The translations under genes were made by a program, and so were the position numbers. Below the pieces are notes generated by a model that was given only the letters and a program-made list of their open reading frames with translations, made no database searches and was not told where the DNA came from. Source: Pyrenophora tritici-repentis (taxonomy: Eukaryota; Ascomycota; Dothideomycetes; Pleosporales; Pleosporaceae). From it: a stretch of DNA of 64,000 nucleotides. Location of the stretch: assembly GCF_003171515.1 (NCBI RefSeq), contig NC_089390.1, positions 186,001 to 250,000 on the forward strand, in the 5' to 3' direction. Below, one piece after another: positions 21,620 through 32,926 of this stretch; within the stretch, counting starts at the first letter, position 1; every line of letters starts with the position of its first letter.

Positions 21620-24611
21620 GTTTGGATTGGGTGCCGACGCAATTAAAAATCAGAGCTACAAGGCTGGAATGCAATTGAAGGCGGATAGGCAAAAAGAGCA
21701 CGAGATGCTAGCGCGTCTTTGGCCGCTGTGGAGGGGGTCCGTCGGTTAGCGGACACGTGCCTGGGCAGCAAAGAAGCTTTGACGGAAGCCGCAGCAGGCG
21801 ACACTACCGATACACGGCGATGTGGTTTGGAGAGGGGGCGCTGCCGTGTGGCTCGGGCGCGTCGTGGGCAGGCACTGGGGTTCTGGGAAGCACGGCGAAG
21901 AAAGTGCGTCCACAGCAGCGGTTTGTTCGATTCGGTGCAACTGCGACTACTGCGAGCACGGAACGGAGGATTTCGTGCAGATGATCTGCCTGGCGTGTGT
22001 GAGGGCGCGATCCAATGGCAGATGTCAGACAGCCGTCTCAGATACAGCGACGGGTGCGCGAGGCTTGTGACGAGGCGTGAAGATGGAAAGGGTGCCGGCC
22101 TGCTTGGAGTGGAAACGGAAGGGGCGTTGATTGGGCCGAGTTTGGATGGAGAAGGCGCGCAGCGCGGACAGGAAGGGGCTATTGCTCTCTGGCACTTGGG
22201 CGCTGATGGAGGGTGAAGGTGTGGGTTAGCAGGAATTACGAGTTAGTAGCAGGCGGTAGTGGTAGCGCGATATGCACACTTGGATAGCGCGGGATCGCCT
22301 TGTTCCCGCCGCGACGTCAGCCTTAGCGAGAACAAGAGGACTGATATGGCTCGCAGCTGGATGCTGAGGTCGGCCAAGGGTGCCTTGTCCGCCGCCGATT
22401 CCATGACGCCAGAGCCAGAATCTCTGCTGGCTGGGCCCGATGGTGGGTTGCTAGTGAGTCACATCGCGCGCCCTCTACCAGCGCTGCCAAACCGGGTAGC
22501 TGAGACACTGTCGCTTCCCAAGTGACCAGATGAGGCCTCACCCTGGGCGGATGGTGGCCGCAGGACCGGGGTTGGTGGACCAGGGCCGACGCCTGTCGAC
22601 GGTGGTGTAGTAATCCACATCCACCATGCCCCGATCTGCGAGCAGCACCAGCAGAGCCACGGCGAGCATAAGGCGGGTGTGAGAGGGCCCCCAAAGAGCC
22701 GCGCTGCGCAGTTGAGGGTATATTATGCTGCCGTGCCGCGCCCTGGTAGTCCAATAATTCTCCCGTCTTGCTGCAACTTGTCTTTGTCAGACGTATATCA
22801 GTCTACCCTACAGTAACCTACTACTACCTACATGAGCCCCACGACTGAACATCTGCCCCGGCCCGAGCTTCCTCAACCTCTGTACACCGGCCTACGTCAC
22901 TGCATCTGCCCTCGTCGCCGACACAGCAGCCGTCGCCAGCTGCACGGCATTGCCTAGTTGGTTTTGCTTCTCCCGTTTGGACGCCGCCCCCGCCTCCGGT
23001 CTGCGATTCGCGATTCGCGTCAAACACGCCCATCCGCCAAAGTCGATAGCCGCTTGGCACTCAGGCTAGGAACACCTCTCTGACCGCCTTCCGGCTTTGG
23101 GCCCTCTCACACACCCTCGCCCTCGCTTCAGCTGCCTCAAAGCTGCCACTGTGAGGAGTGCTGCAGCCAGGTAGTCAAAAGACATCCTAAGCCGCACACC
23201 AGCGCGCTTTGTCCAAAGCACCACAGAGCGCCTAGCACCGACCAGACGACGACGGTGCCGGGAACATCCCACCAAGCTTCCTCCCCGCCATATACCCCGA
23301 CCTCTGCTCCATATCCCGCCCACGCCTGCTATTTTACCCACCCAGAGATCGCGTCGCACCGACCAGACGTCCACCACCTGCTCTCTCACCTAAAGGCCAC
23401 GACAAAGAGGCAAACCTGTCCCACCCAACGCCCTTGCAACATCTCCGCCATCATCACCATCACCATCACCACCATCACCACCACCGCAGTCCTCGACAAC
23501 CAAAGTTTGCTGCCCACCCAACTGCAGCAGGTTACCGAACAGAGCCGACGACGACGACAACCTCACTCGAGGCTTACAAGACGGTCAAGACCCGACTTCT
23601 GATTCCTGCAGGTGCAATCAGCATTGCACCTTCTCCTGCATCGACAGGTGAGTCAACCCCCGGCTGCGCTTTCCTTCCTTCCTCCCCCCTCCTGCTTTCC
23701 CACTTCCACCACACCACACCACACCTCGCGTGAGCCGGGGCCGTGAGCCATAGCCCCAACGGCACTGCGGGACCGTGTGACGGTTTCGCTGCTTTGGTCC
23801 TCTGTACCACAGACCCCACAGCGCCGGCGTGCAGCACGGCTGTCGTCCACCGTCGCTCGCCTCGCGGGTTACCCACCTCCTGCCTGTGCGCCACACTCAT
23901 GCAACCAGCCCTTCACCCGCTCAACACTTCAGTCTGGTGGACGGTGCGCTGACAAGACTCCCTCAGTACGTGCCGGCACCATCGCCGCAAACGCCCGCTG
24001 CATCCCACCTCCGAAGATAGGCCGCATCACCCTCCTCCCACTTTGGTCAAAATCCACCCCAAGGGATACTGTCTCGTACCCAGAGGTGAGCCCCCCATCT
24101 GCCACATCAAGCCCTCTCACATGCAAAGCACAGCACTGACGTTACCCTCCCAGACAAACACTAGCCTCCTCTCCGCACCAGTAGAGGCTTGCTAGCCACT
24201 ATCAGGCTCACTATAGTCGCCTTTAGCTTGCTCGCACTGTCCTTGTGCTCACCAGATAGCAAGCGTCTATCAGGACCCTTATAGGGACACAGACCGTCTC
24301 GTGCTGCAATCATCCTGCAAGCCTACGAGTGCATTCCTTAGTCACTTGCTTGGGCCGACGACAGATCGTTTCAGATCCAACTGTTCGGCACCAGCATCGG
24401 CTTCCTAGCCTCACGCATCCACATTCCTGGGATACTGCAACCTACAGTAATGCCAAAGCCTAGTAAGTACGCCTCTTGTAACCTCCCCCCCCCACTCTGC
24501 ACCGTCATGAGAACACCCCTTCAGCACACCAGTCTCTATATCAGACTCCGCATCCCTCTTTCCTTTTTTTCCCCACTCATCTTTCACCGTCATTTCAAAC
24601 GTCATTTCATC
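21620..24611. other. 3 kb divergent intergenic region between SFT2 and bHLH gene
   Basis: Shared promoter space between divergently transcribed genes. The right third is strongly pyrimidine-rich on the plus strand, has a CAT/CAC triplet run, and probably forms the long 5' leader of the bHLH gene. It contains an upstream ATG at 24450 followed by a GTAAGT. Open frames around 21.7-22.2 kb (165 codons) show no motif and are treated as chance. Confidence 0.5.
23449..23486. repeat. CAT/CAC triplet microsatellite
   Basis: A run of CATCAC/CACCAT units, plus strand, in the putative bHLH leader region. Confidence 0.85.
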
Positions 24612-26264
24612 ATGTTCTATGAGACCATACTGACTGTCCCTCAAGCGGACGCTCTCTTCACTCCTCCCTCTTCCTATTCTCCTCAAAAGCCGATTGCAAG
24701 GCTGGACCTTGGCTTCGACTCTCCCTCTGACGACGTGCTAGACGCTGATATTTTCAACATGACTGGCACAGGATCACCACAACCATACATCAAAGAGGAG
24801 GTCGACGAAATGTCCTTCAACACCCGCTTCATGGCCCACAACAGCCTAGACATGGGCCATCAGTACACCAACGCCCAGTTCTCGGGCAATGAGAACGCAG
24901 GCAACATCAACCCCTCCGATCTCAACATGAGCGGGAGTATGATGGGTAACCACTTCGGCACCAACAGCTACATGCAGGGTGGAGCTGGTATTGCCGACGA
25001 CGAGCTTGCTGAGTCACTGGGCCCCTTTGAGCAGCAGCCGAGCTTCGGTGGCTTCTCTCAGGAGCAGTCTGGCCAGCAAGACTACTACCACAGCCACACC
25101 AACAATGCTAGCATCGGTCAGGTCTACTCCAACACCCCAGACGACCTGCCCATTCACAGTCCATTTGTCCACCCCGGAAACTTTGACTTTAACCAGTACC
25201 AGTCAGGACCACAAAGAATGAGCTTCGCTGGTAGCATGCCGAGCGGCTCCATGCGCCAGCGTATCACCATGAGCAGGACTGCGTCGGACAACCGCGCTCC
25301 CATGTCGCCCAAAACACCTGCCATGGCAGGACTCCATCTTGGCACTCCAGACTCGGGTAACTTTACGACCCAGCCTATCATGACCAACGTGCACAGACAC
25401 CAAAAGAGCATGTCTGGTCAGTGGGAAGGCACTCCGGGGAGTGCTCACTCGTGGATTGACTCACCAACTGCATCCCCTCACACCGGCGGACTGCACCACC
25501 AACAAATCACCGACGTCCTGCACTCGGGCAAGCACAACTCGCTACCCGCAAAGGTCGACATCGGACAGAATGCCGATGCGAAGAAACGCAGACGTCGTGA
25601 GTCTCACAACTTGGTGGAGCGTCGCCGAAGGGATAATATCAACGAGCGCATCCATGACTTGTCTCGTCTCGTACCTCAGCACCGGCTCGAGGATGAGAAG
25701 ATCCGCAAGCACATCAACAACAATGGTCCACTGTCACCAACCATGACTGCTGGTGGCATGTCACCGCCACAAGCAACATCACTCCTGGCTGGTGGCAATG
25801 GAAGACGAGCCGCTGGCAACATCACACAAGGACTGCCAATTGAAGAGAAGGACAAGGGGCCGAACAAAGGAGACATTCTCAACGGTGCCGTCAGCTGGAC
25901 CCGTGATCTCATGTGGATGCTCGCCAAGAAGATTGAGGAATGCGACCAACTTGCTGAACGACTGCGAGAGGCGACCGGCCAAGAGTGGGCTTCTGAGCAG
26001 ACTGAAGAGGAGAAGCGCATGAAGACCGAGATCCTCGATGCTCTCGACAAGAACGGACAAAGCTCTTTCCGCTACTCGCGCGGCCCAGGCTCAGGACTAC
26101 GGGTGCCCAAGCATACCAATCTAGCCGGAGAACCACTCAATGGCGCCTCTCCCCAAAGCCTCAGTCCAGGCATGCAAAGCACTGGCAGCGGCTCTGGGTC
26201 AAACCAGCAACAATACTGGACCAGCCTGAAGGAGGAAGATGAGTACGGTATGGAGATGGGCTGA
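24612..26264 (+). CDS. bHLH transcription factor with expanded loop
   Basis: An open frame of 550 residues from the ATG at 24612. A 54-residue in-frame extension to an ATG at 24450 is possible but contains a splice-donor-like GTAAGT after four codons. The first 330 residues are Ser/Gln/Asn/Gly/Met-rich and disordered, typical of an activation region. The basic region RRRESHNLVERRRRDNINER has the His, Glu and Arg positions of class-B bHLH factors that bind CACGTG-type E-boxes. Helix 1 ends near LSRLVPQ. Helix 2 starts at NKGDILNGAVSWTRDL after an unusually long loop of about 60 residues, then a short amphipathic heptad region (LAKKIEECDQLAERLRE) suggests dimerisation. It is nuclear by inference. 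I cannot name a specific orthologue with certainty. Confidence 0.9.
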   Translation: MFYETILTVPQADALFTPPSSYSPQKPIARLDLGFDSPSDDVLDADIFNMTGTGSPQPYIKEEVDEMSFNTRFMAHNSLDMGHQYTNAQFSGNENAGNINPSDLNMSGSMMGNHFGTNSYMQGGAGIADDELAESLGPFEQQPSFGGFSQEQSGQQDYYHSHTNNASIGQVYSNTPDDLPIHSPFVHPGNFDFNQYQSGPQRMSFAGSMPSGSMRQRITMSRTASDNRAPMSPKTPAMAGLHLGTPDSGNFTTQPIMTNVHRHQKSMSGQWEGTPGSAHSWIDSPTASPHTGGLHHQQITDVLHSGKHNSLPAKVDIGQNADAKKRRRRESHNLVERRRRDNINERIHDLSRLVPQHRLEDEKIRKHINNNGPLSPTMTAGGMSPPQATSLLAGGNGRRAAGNITQGLPIEEKDKGPNKGDILNGAVSWTRDLMWMLAKKIEECDQLAERLREATGQEWASEQTEEEKRMKTEILDALDKNGQSSFRYSRGPGSGLRVPKHTNLAGEPLNGASPQSLSPGMQSTGSGSGSNQQQYWTSLKEEDEYGMEMG

Positions 26265-27340
26265 TGCTCTCCAAATCGTCTCTTCTACTATTCTTTTCTG
26301 TCCATCGATTCCTTCTCTATGATACCCCGCGATACCCCGCACCCGTTCCTGCATCCTGCTCATGCATACGCTAGGACCTGACACAAAGAGGCTCAAAGGA
26401 GCTCGTCAGTCCGCCTCCAATCAAAGGTCGATTTCACATCGTCGCCTTTGTGCCCGCTCTACGCGTACCGTCTCTGCTGGACAAGGACGGAGAAGCTTTC
26501 TGCTTGCATCACAGCACTTCCCATCTCGTTGCATAATATGTCTCTACCCACCGTGGCACATCATCACCCCGGCTTCTAGCCTTATCTACCCCTACACGGC
26601 GGTCTCGCGCATCTGCCTTGGCACATGCGTGACTCTATCCAGTCTTGTCATTTCTTTCCTTCATCTCATTCTTACCACAAGTGGCATGTATGGCTTGTTT
26701 ATGTACACAGTTTTGCACATCACCACTCTGGGTTTCCTAATATATGGTTTTTATGGAGGGTACACCGTTAGCATGGGTCGGCGCGTTCAGGTTTGGCGTT
26801 AAGACACTCGACGCTTGTGTCACTGGGGAGGATGAGCAGCGGTGTTCGGAGGACACCGCTATGGATACTACGGTCATTGGGCGATTTTGCTTTTTTCGCT
26901 ATCTGCTTTTATCATGGGTGGGTTAACTCGGAATGTTTAGTTTTGGGCCTAGTTTTTCAATATCATTTATACACTATGAAGCATGTTCTTTGGTTGTGCC
27001 GTGGGTTGTACGTTTTGAGCCGCGCCTGCGCCCCTTGGCAACGCCGCAACGCTGTAGGCTGCCGTGGCCCTCATCAAGGCGGCCGCGTCAGCCGGGTTGA
27101 AGGACCATCTGTGCCGCCGCCTGCGCCCAGTGTGGAGATTGTTGCCTTGAATCCGTAATCGCTTTCATATGCCTGTTGTGTTCATACACACACTCTAGAT
27201 TATTTCCCCCGGCTATCGCGCGTCACTATGTCTCAAAGCCTTGTCGTAAATACACAATGCCAACCATAGTTCACATGTAGGCGTTCGGGGAAAAAAGGAA
27301 ACAAAGCAAAGTAAAGCAAAGCCACCTCGATAGCCTGGCA

Positions 27341-27446
27341 GGAGGAGGAGGAGGAGGCGTTCCTTCTTTCTTTCTTTCTTTCTTTTCTTCTTAGCTCACA
27401 GGGAAAGCGATCAAAGCCAGATTCAGGCGGGCGGGCGGGCGGGCGC
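27341..27446. repeat. cluster of microsatellites: GGA, CTTT and GGGC units
   Basis: Three adjacent simple repeats: (GGA)n at 27341-27357, (CTTT)n at about 27364-27390, and (GGGC)n at about 27426-27446. The last could form G-quadruplex structures on the plus strand. Confidence 0.85.
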
Positions 27447-28171
27447 TACACATTTTATTCGCATGTCGGATCGGATCGGGTTCCTTGATTGATTAGCGAA
27501 TAATGTGGATGTGGATGGAGAGATCTGTGTGTAACGTTTTGCTGTGATCGGTGGTGGGGTTTGCTTGCTTGTTTACGGGAAATTTGAATGGCGGAGTTGT
27601 GGAGGGGAGGGGGAAGAAAAAAGGAAGGAAGGAGGACGGGAGGTTTGTGGGAGGCTTGTGAGTAGGTGCGTGGGTGCATGGGTGCATGGGAAGATGTGGA
27701 GATGTGGAGGGATGATACGGAAAAAGGAAGGGAAGGAGGGGATGAGGCGTCGTGTGTGGATTCTTTTTCTTTTTCTTTTGTGCGGAGAGTTGATGAGGAG
27801 GGGAGGGGAGTTGAATGTGGAGATTGGTTCGGTTTATTTTGTGTAGTGTCTTGTGGTTGTTTTGTTACTGGAGTCTGGATAGTTGACTTGATTAATTGTG
27901 ATGGTACCCAGGCAATGAAAGACAAGACCATAGAGTCACAGGCTTAAACGTCTATCAAAGAGAACACTATATCAAGTACGGTAAGTCTACTTCAACCAAA
28001 CCAATCTTCATGCCCGTGTCGACATGAATATTCCCCAGAATCATAAACTACTTCAACTCCTTCCTCTACATCCCCACCCTACTAAGTAAAGTAATCCTCT
28101 CCCCAAACCCCCCGTCTAAACAATCCCAAGCCCAAACTCCGGTCCACGGAATGCGCGCGTGCCTGCAACAT

Positions 28172-28205
28172 CTGCATCCGCATCCGCATCCGCATCTGCA
28201 TCTTA
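28172..28205. repeat. GCATCC hexanucleotide repeat
   Basis: About five tandem GCATCC/GCATCT units, with minor variation in the last copies. Confidence 0.8.
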
Positions 28206-28773
28206 CTGTACACATCCGCCAGCGATCTACCGTCTTTGCATCAAACCAGACCGATCTGCGTCCGCACAGCACACGCATACACGCCTGCTACAACATGCCG
28301 CACGCACACAGAAAGAAAAGCAGCAGCACGTCACCATGTCATGCACATGTCGTGACTATGCCCTCTCTAAGTAAGCCCACGACATCCATCTCGCCTACCC
28401 CTACCCCTACACACGCAACGCACGCAACATACTGCGGTGGAAAGTCGCGCAACAGATATCGTATATCTTAAGCCCTTGTGATGGGATCCACGACAGCAAG
28501 GATGATTGGGCAGGAGGATCGGGGGAGAAAATGGATATAGGCTGGAAAGGGGTTAGTTGACGTATGTTGTGGAAGGCTGGGTGGCTGGTGATTGGATTGG
28601 TGTGCGCTGGTGTTGTACGGGAGTGGATTGGATGGGGAGGGTTGATTGATGGATGGGGGAGGGAAGGGGGAAAAGAGGGTTATATGAGAGTTTGGTAAGA
28701 TGATGGTGGTGGATGTAATGGTGTATTCAAGTCAGGAGACGGAAGAAGGTTTGAGGGTAGGATGAGGGATAGT

Positions 28774-28795
28774 ATGAGATGAGATGAGATGAGAA
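28774..28795. repeat. GATGA pentanucleotide repeat
   Basis: Four tandem GAGAT/GATGA units in intergenic DNA. Confidence 0.8.
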
Positions 28796-29987
28796 GAAGC
28801 ATACCATAAACATAGACATAGAGTAATACATTTTTCTTCAAACAAACAATACAAACCCATCACAGCCCATCTCTAAATTCTCCTCGAGCTCCGCCACATC
28901 CGCCTTCCATCACCAGCATCCATACTGTCTCAACGCCCACCATCCACCCGCCCTGCCGTGCTCACACCTCCCATCTCGCATAGAGGCGAAGAAACACACA
29001 CACGCCAAGCAGAAGGGACCTAGCATCTAACAGCCCCCAATATCAACGTTTAGTTAAAACTAGCCGGCACACTGTCCAACTACAGCTACGAGCAGAGCGG
29101 CTGTACGACTGTTACACGCACCGATCTGCACGGCAGGTTGCTAGATGGCAGTGTGCGGTGCGTGCGCTTGTGTGTAATGTGTATGTGGGTGTGAGCTTTC
29201 TTTGGGTTACGTCCGGAAGGGGAGGAGCATGACTTGCGTGTCTGGTGTGTGACGGAACGTAGTTGGCAACACGGCACACAAAGGGAAACGAAACGAGCGG
29301 CCTTGAGGCAACGCGACACAAAGACCAAAACTAGCAGTAGTGTAGAGGCGATGTGGGGGGATCGAACTTGTACGAGCTTACTGTTGAGGAAGTGGCTGTG
29401 CGTATATCAAAAGTATCTTATTGAGACTTTTTTTTTGGTCTCCATGTCCCGTGTCTTTTGTACAGGCGACAGTATCAAGGTCCTACAGAGGGACCTAAAA
29501 CTACTTGTGGCTCGGATGTGTGTGATTCTGCAGTGTCACGTACAACTGGCCTCGGCAATGAAAGCTGCTGTGGCGTGTTCGCCTTGTGTAACGGTTCTGC
29601 CCCAGTTGTCTACAGCATCTGTCAAGCTGTCTGTCATCTGTAGTGTCTTTCCCTGTTCAAGCTCGACGTCCAACCCTCCCTTTCGATCAAGATATCAGCC
29701 TCATCTGTTCCATCGCTTTGCCCTTGCCCCAGCCCCCCATGTCTCGTATCATACGTCATCTGGCAGACATACAAGGCGTCATGCCGCCAATGTAACCTGT
29801 CACTTGGACAGTCGGTCAGTATTCCTGCAAGGCGCATATTGTGGGCTTGGGGCGATTGACCGATTACGACTGCGGCGCGCAGACATGGCATTTGTCAATG
29901 TCGGTGTGGGTCGCTAATTCGGATGCTGCCGAACCGCTAACCAGGAAACGTAGGCGCATGCATTCCAGTCGTATCAGGAACGACCAT

Positions 29988-30929
29988 CTAAGCTCCGTCG
30001 GGCTTATCGTGACCCTGTCGTGGCTGCGATGGCTGCGATGAGGTTGCAATGGCAGGACCGCGGCCGTCGGCGTCCTCTCCAAAGCCTAGATTCTTGAAAG
30101 AATCAGGCGCCATGAGATTCCTGTTGGCACAAAAAAGCGGTCAGTGAGACTTCTTGCCTGATGGCTATTTCGGGCGGCAAAACGCAGATATGCCGTGCTG
30201 AACCCTACTCGGCTCAAGCCTGGGTACACAAAGGAGGCTGGAAAGATAGCGATTCGACAGCTCCAATGGTTTCAGATCTGTCAAGATCTGAGGAATGAGA
30301 CGTGCGGCATCTTCCCCTCCCTTTCCCCCTTGCTGTCAAGAATAATTCCAAATACCCGGTTCAAACTTTGACAGGTTGGTATCACAAGACGCTTTCTTCT
30401 CCCTTGGTTGCGCTATGAAGTGACCCGTAAAAAGAAGCATTGCGGTATGCATGGTAGGGCAAGTGTGCCGCTTTGGGACAAGGCAAGGGCGCTTCAAACG
30501 TACCGATCCATACGGCAGGCCAAGTACGACTTGGAGAGGTCGCGGCATTCGGGGTCGTTGCTACCACGGTGGGATTTTATGCATCGCAGATAGTTCAGCA
30601 TGATGCTCTTGCATTCGCCTGGAATGCAATGTCAGTCCATGAGGGTGGGGGGGGAAGTGGTGACGGATGTGGAAGTCGGTAGTCGAATGCGATTGGCGGT
30701 GTGAAGGAGGGTGGGATTGACCATACCGTCATGATCGAGAGGAAAGGAACCGCGCTCGGGACTGCAATCTGATTAGTGAACGTGTGGTAGAGGCGAGCGC
30801 AAGAGAGCAGATGTCTTGATTAAGCCACCCTACTCCGAATGTCTTGTGATGCGCCCGGCGCATTGGGGCGTCTTACGGATTTGGCTTATAGACTTTTTGC
30901 CCAAGCCCAGCACCTCCGAAATTACTCAT
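29988..30929 (-). CDS. COX19: Cox19, cytochrome c oxidase assembly twin CX9C protein
   Basis: Four small exons (30929-30877, 30761-30727, 30618-30504, 30120-29988) join in frame to 111 residues; it is easily missed because no exon gives a long open frame. Cox19 is an intermembrane-space copper-handling factor needed for cytochrome c oxidase assembly, imported and oxidised by Mia40. The protein starts MSNFGGAGLG and continues with PPERGSFPLDHDG. It then carries both twin motifs: ECKSIMLNYLRC (Cys-x9-Cys) and ECRDLSKSYLAC (Cys-x9-Cys). The family signature CRMDRNLMAPDSFKNLGF follows, and then a short hydrophilic tail. Introns are about 115, 108 and 383 bp, all longer than the norm here, and the third is unusually large. 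The identification is strong; exact junctions follow GT-AG rules with correct phase. Confidence 0.95.
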
Positions 30930-31621
30930 GATAGGTACGGTGTTTGTATGACGATAGGTTCGCGATGTGTTGCGAGTCGGCGGATTAATTGGAGCGAATC
31001 TTTTGGTGGAGTGAGCTGGGGAAACTTGGCGAGCGCGCTAACTGACGTAGTTATCGTCTGTGCTGTGCGGCTCTACTGACTTAGCGTTCATCCCTGCATC
31101 ATCGGCATGACGTGCATTGTGCAGTAAAGATGTGGACTCGAACACCGACCCAGAAAACAAAAGGATAAGTGAACAAGTACATGGCAGATAGATTGGAGAT
31201 GGGCATTGATGAATCGATTACTTCTGCGGGACATAGCCTCTCAAATATAGATTCTTCGTAATCCGCGACTGATCCCTCCATACCGTTCCAAAACTTCATG
31301 TTGCGTAGCATCTCGAATACATGTGGCGATAGAGTCAGCACCCGGTATACAAAAGCTACGGTAGACATCAGATACGCCTGTTAGGGATAGAATAGCGGGG
31401 GCTGCTTACGATGTCGCTAATGAGTATTTCATGTTACATAAATGCAACTAAAACCTATGGATGAACGGACAGGTGTTTAACAGAACCGAAGAGACGAAAG
31501 GCAGCGAAAAAGCTCCAAGTTCGACATAATCAGATACAGCGAGGAGGCATCACAAGACCTTCAATATCAAAACCTGCAGCACACTCCCTCCCCCATCACC
31601 ATCCATCCAACCACTCACCCA
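30930..31621. other. intergenic region between COX19 and SDR gene
   Basis: About 690 bp. A minus-strand open frame at 31099-31368 (about 89 codons) has one hydrophobic stretch but no recognisable motif, and I do not support it as a gene. Confidence 0.45.
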
Positions 31622-32696
31622 CTAATACGTCCCCGGAAACACCCCCACCCTCCCCCCATCACTCAACTGCACCGCCCCATTAACATACGCGCCTCCTTTC
31701 CCCACCAAAAACAGCACCATCCCGCCTACATCATTGAACCCGCCCATCCTCCCCTGCGGCAACTGACCCGTCCCAAACACCGCATTATTCCCAACCGTCA
31801 TCTCACTCGGATAAGGACCCGGACAAACGATATTACTCCTAACACCCCATTCAGCCAGAAACGTGCTCATCATCTTGCCCAGGTGCATGGCGGCGCATTT
31901 GGTCGCGCTGTACGCCAGACCAGCGGAGATCCAGCGGTTGAACGATGCGACGGACGCGATGGTAATGATGTGAGCCATGCGGTCATCGTCGGGAGTGATG
32001 TCGTGGGCTGAAAGCTGTGAAGTGTCGCGTGCGCGGGGAGTGCCTGTGGTAGCGGGGACTTTGCCGGGAGCCCAGCCGCGACGGGTATTTGCTGCTTCGA
32101 GTAAAGGGAGAAAAGTGGCGGAGACGCCGATGACGGATTGTGTGTTTATTGCTAGTGCTGCGGACCAGGTGTCCCAGCCGAGTAGCATGGAGGCCGAGAG
32201 CTCGTGGATGTTTGTTGCGGCGTAGATTTCTTTGCTGTTCTTGGGGCCGAGCACGCCGGCGTTGTTGATGAGGACATCGATGTAGCCTGTTTCTTTTTCT
32301 ATGAATGAGGCGGCGGCTTGGATCGAGGAGAGCGAGGTTACGTCGCAGACTATTTCTTTGACGGACGTTGGGTTTTGAGCGTCCGAGGGGACCGAGGATT
32401 GGAGTTTCTCGACGGCATTGAGGAGGACGTCGTGGCGGCGGCCGAGGATGTATATCTTTGCCGCGCCATTTTGGTAGAAGGTAGAGGCAATGGCGAGACC
32501 CAGACCTGTTGGTGGTGGTGAGCTTTTTGTTTACATACAAACATTCAAGCTCACGCCCCAGCCGCGGGGCATGGAGGGGTAGTTAGTAGCTCCAAGCTTG
32601 ATCGTCGAACGTACCACTGCCTCCGCCAGTTATTACTACAACCAGGCCTTTTGCCGAGAAGAGATCGTTTGGTCTGATCGGCGCTGTAACATCCAT
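31622..32696 (-). CDS. short-chain dehydrogenase/reductase
   Basis: Two exons (32696-32615 and 32505-31622, 109 bp intron) encode 321 residues of a classical SDR. The N-terminal Rossmann motif ITGGGSGLG is split by the intron, which lies inside the SGLG part. Then come LGRR for the cofactor ribose region, NNAG, and the active site with Ser in IASVAS and Tyr-x3-Lys in YSATK. The end is DGGRVGVFPG. The enzyme is NAD(P)-dependent and soluble. A longer loop (ANTRRGWAPGKV region) before the catalytic Ser enlarges the protein compared with the usual 250-280. The substrate cannot be inferred, and the neighbours give no pathway context. An in-frame ATG at 32774 would add 26 residues; the start at 32696 fits the family better. 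Confidence 0.9.
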
Positions 32697-32926
32697 GATG
32701 ATAGATTCGGTGCAAGTATGGTGGTAGAATTCCAACTCTTTGGACGACAACAGCTTGGACGGAAAAACGTACACCTCGGTGTTCTGCTACGCCGAATTCG
32801 AGCGATATGACTGCGTCACGGACGGGACGGGGACCGCGGTAAATGGACGAGGAAGTGTGGAATTGGTAAACAACGGGTATCATATATGCAGGGGTCCCAA
32901 CGACGAGCGACTTCTTCTTCCACAGA

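Larger units (their letters stand above)
26265..29987. other. 3.7 kb intergenic region rich in simple repeats
   Basis: Lies between the bHLH gene and COX19, transcribed toward each other. It contains GGA, CTTT, GGGC, GCATCC and GATGA tandem repeats and strand-asymmetric purine/pyrimidine blocks. A 227-codon plus-strand frame at 29234-29917 has no motif and is treated as chance. Long 3' UTRs are likely at both ends. Confidence 0.5.

Noticed and set aside
21719..22216. 165-codon plus-strand open frame
   Set aside because: No recognisable motif; several overlapping frames of similar length occur here, as expected for GC-rich non-coding DNA.
28172..28205. GCATCC tandem repeat as a possible CRISPR-like or protein-binding array
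   Set aside because: Units are adjacent with no spacers; an ordinary hexanucleotide microsatellite.
29234..29917. 227-codon plus-strand open frame
   Set aside because: Begins in the spacer beyond the COX19 stop, on the opposite strand; its residues look random.
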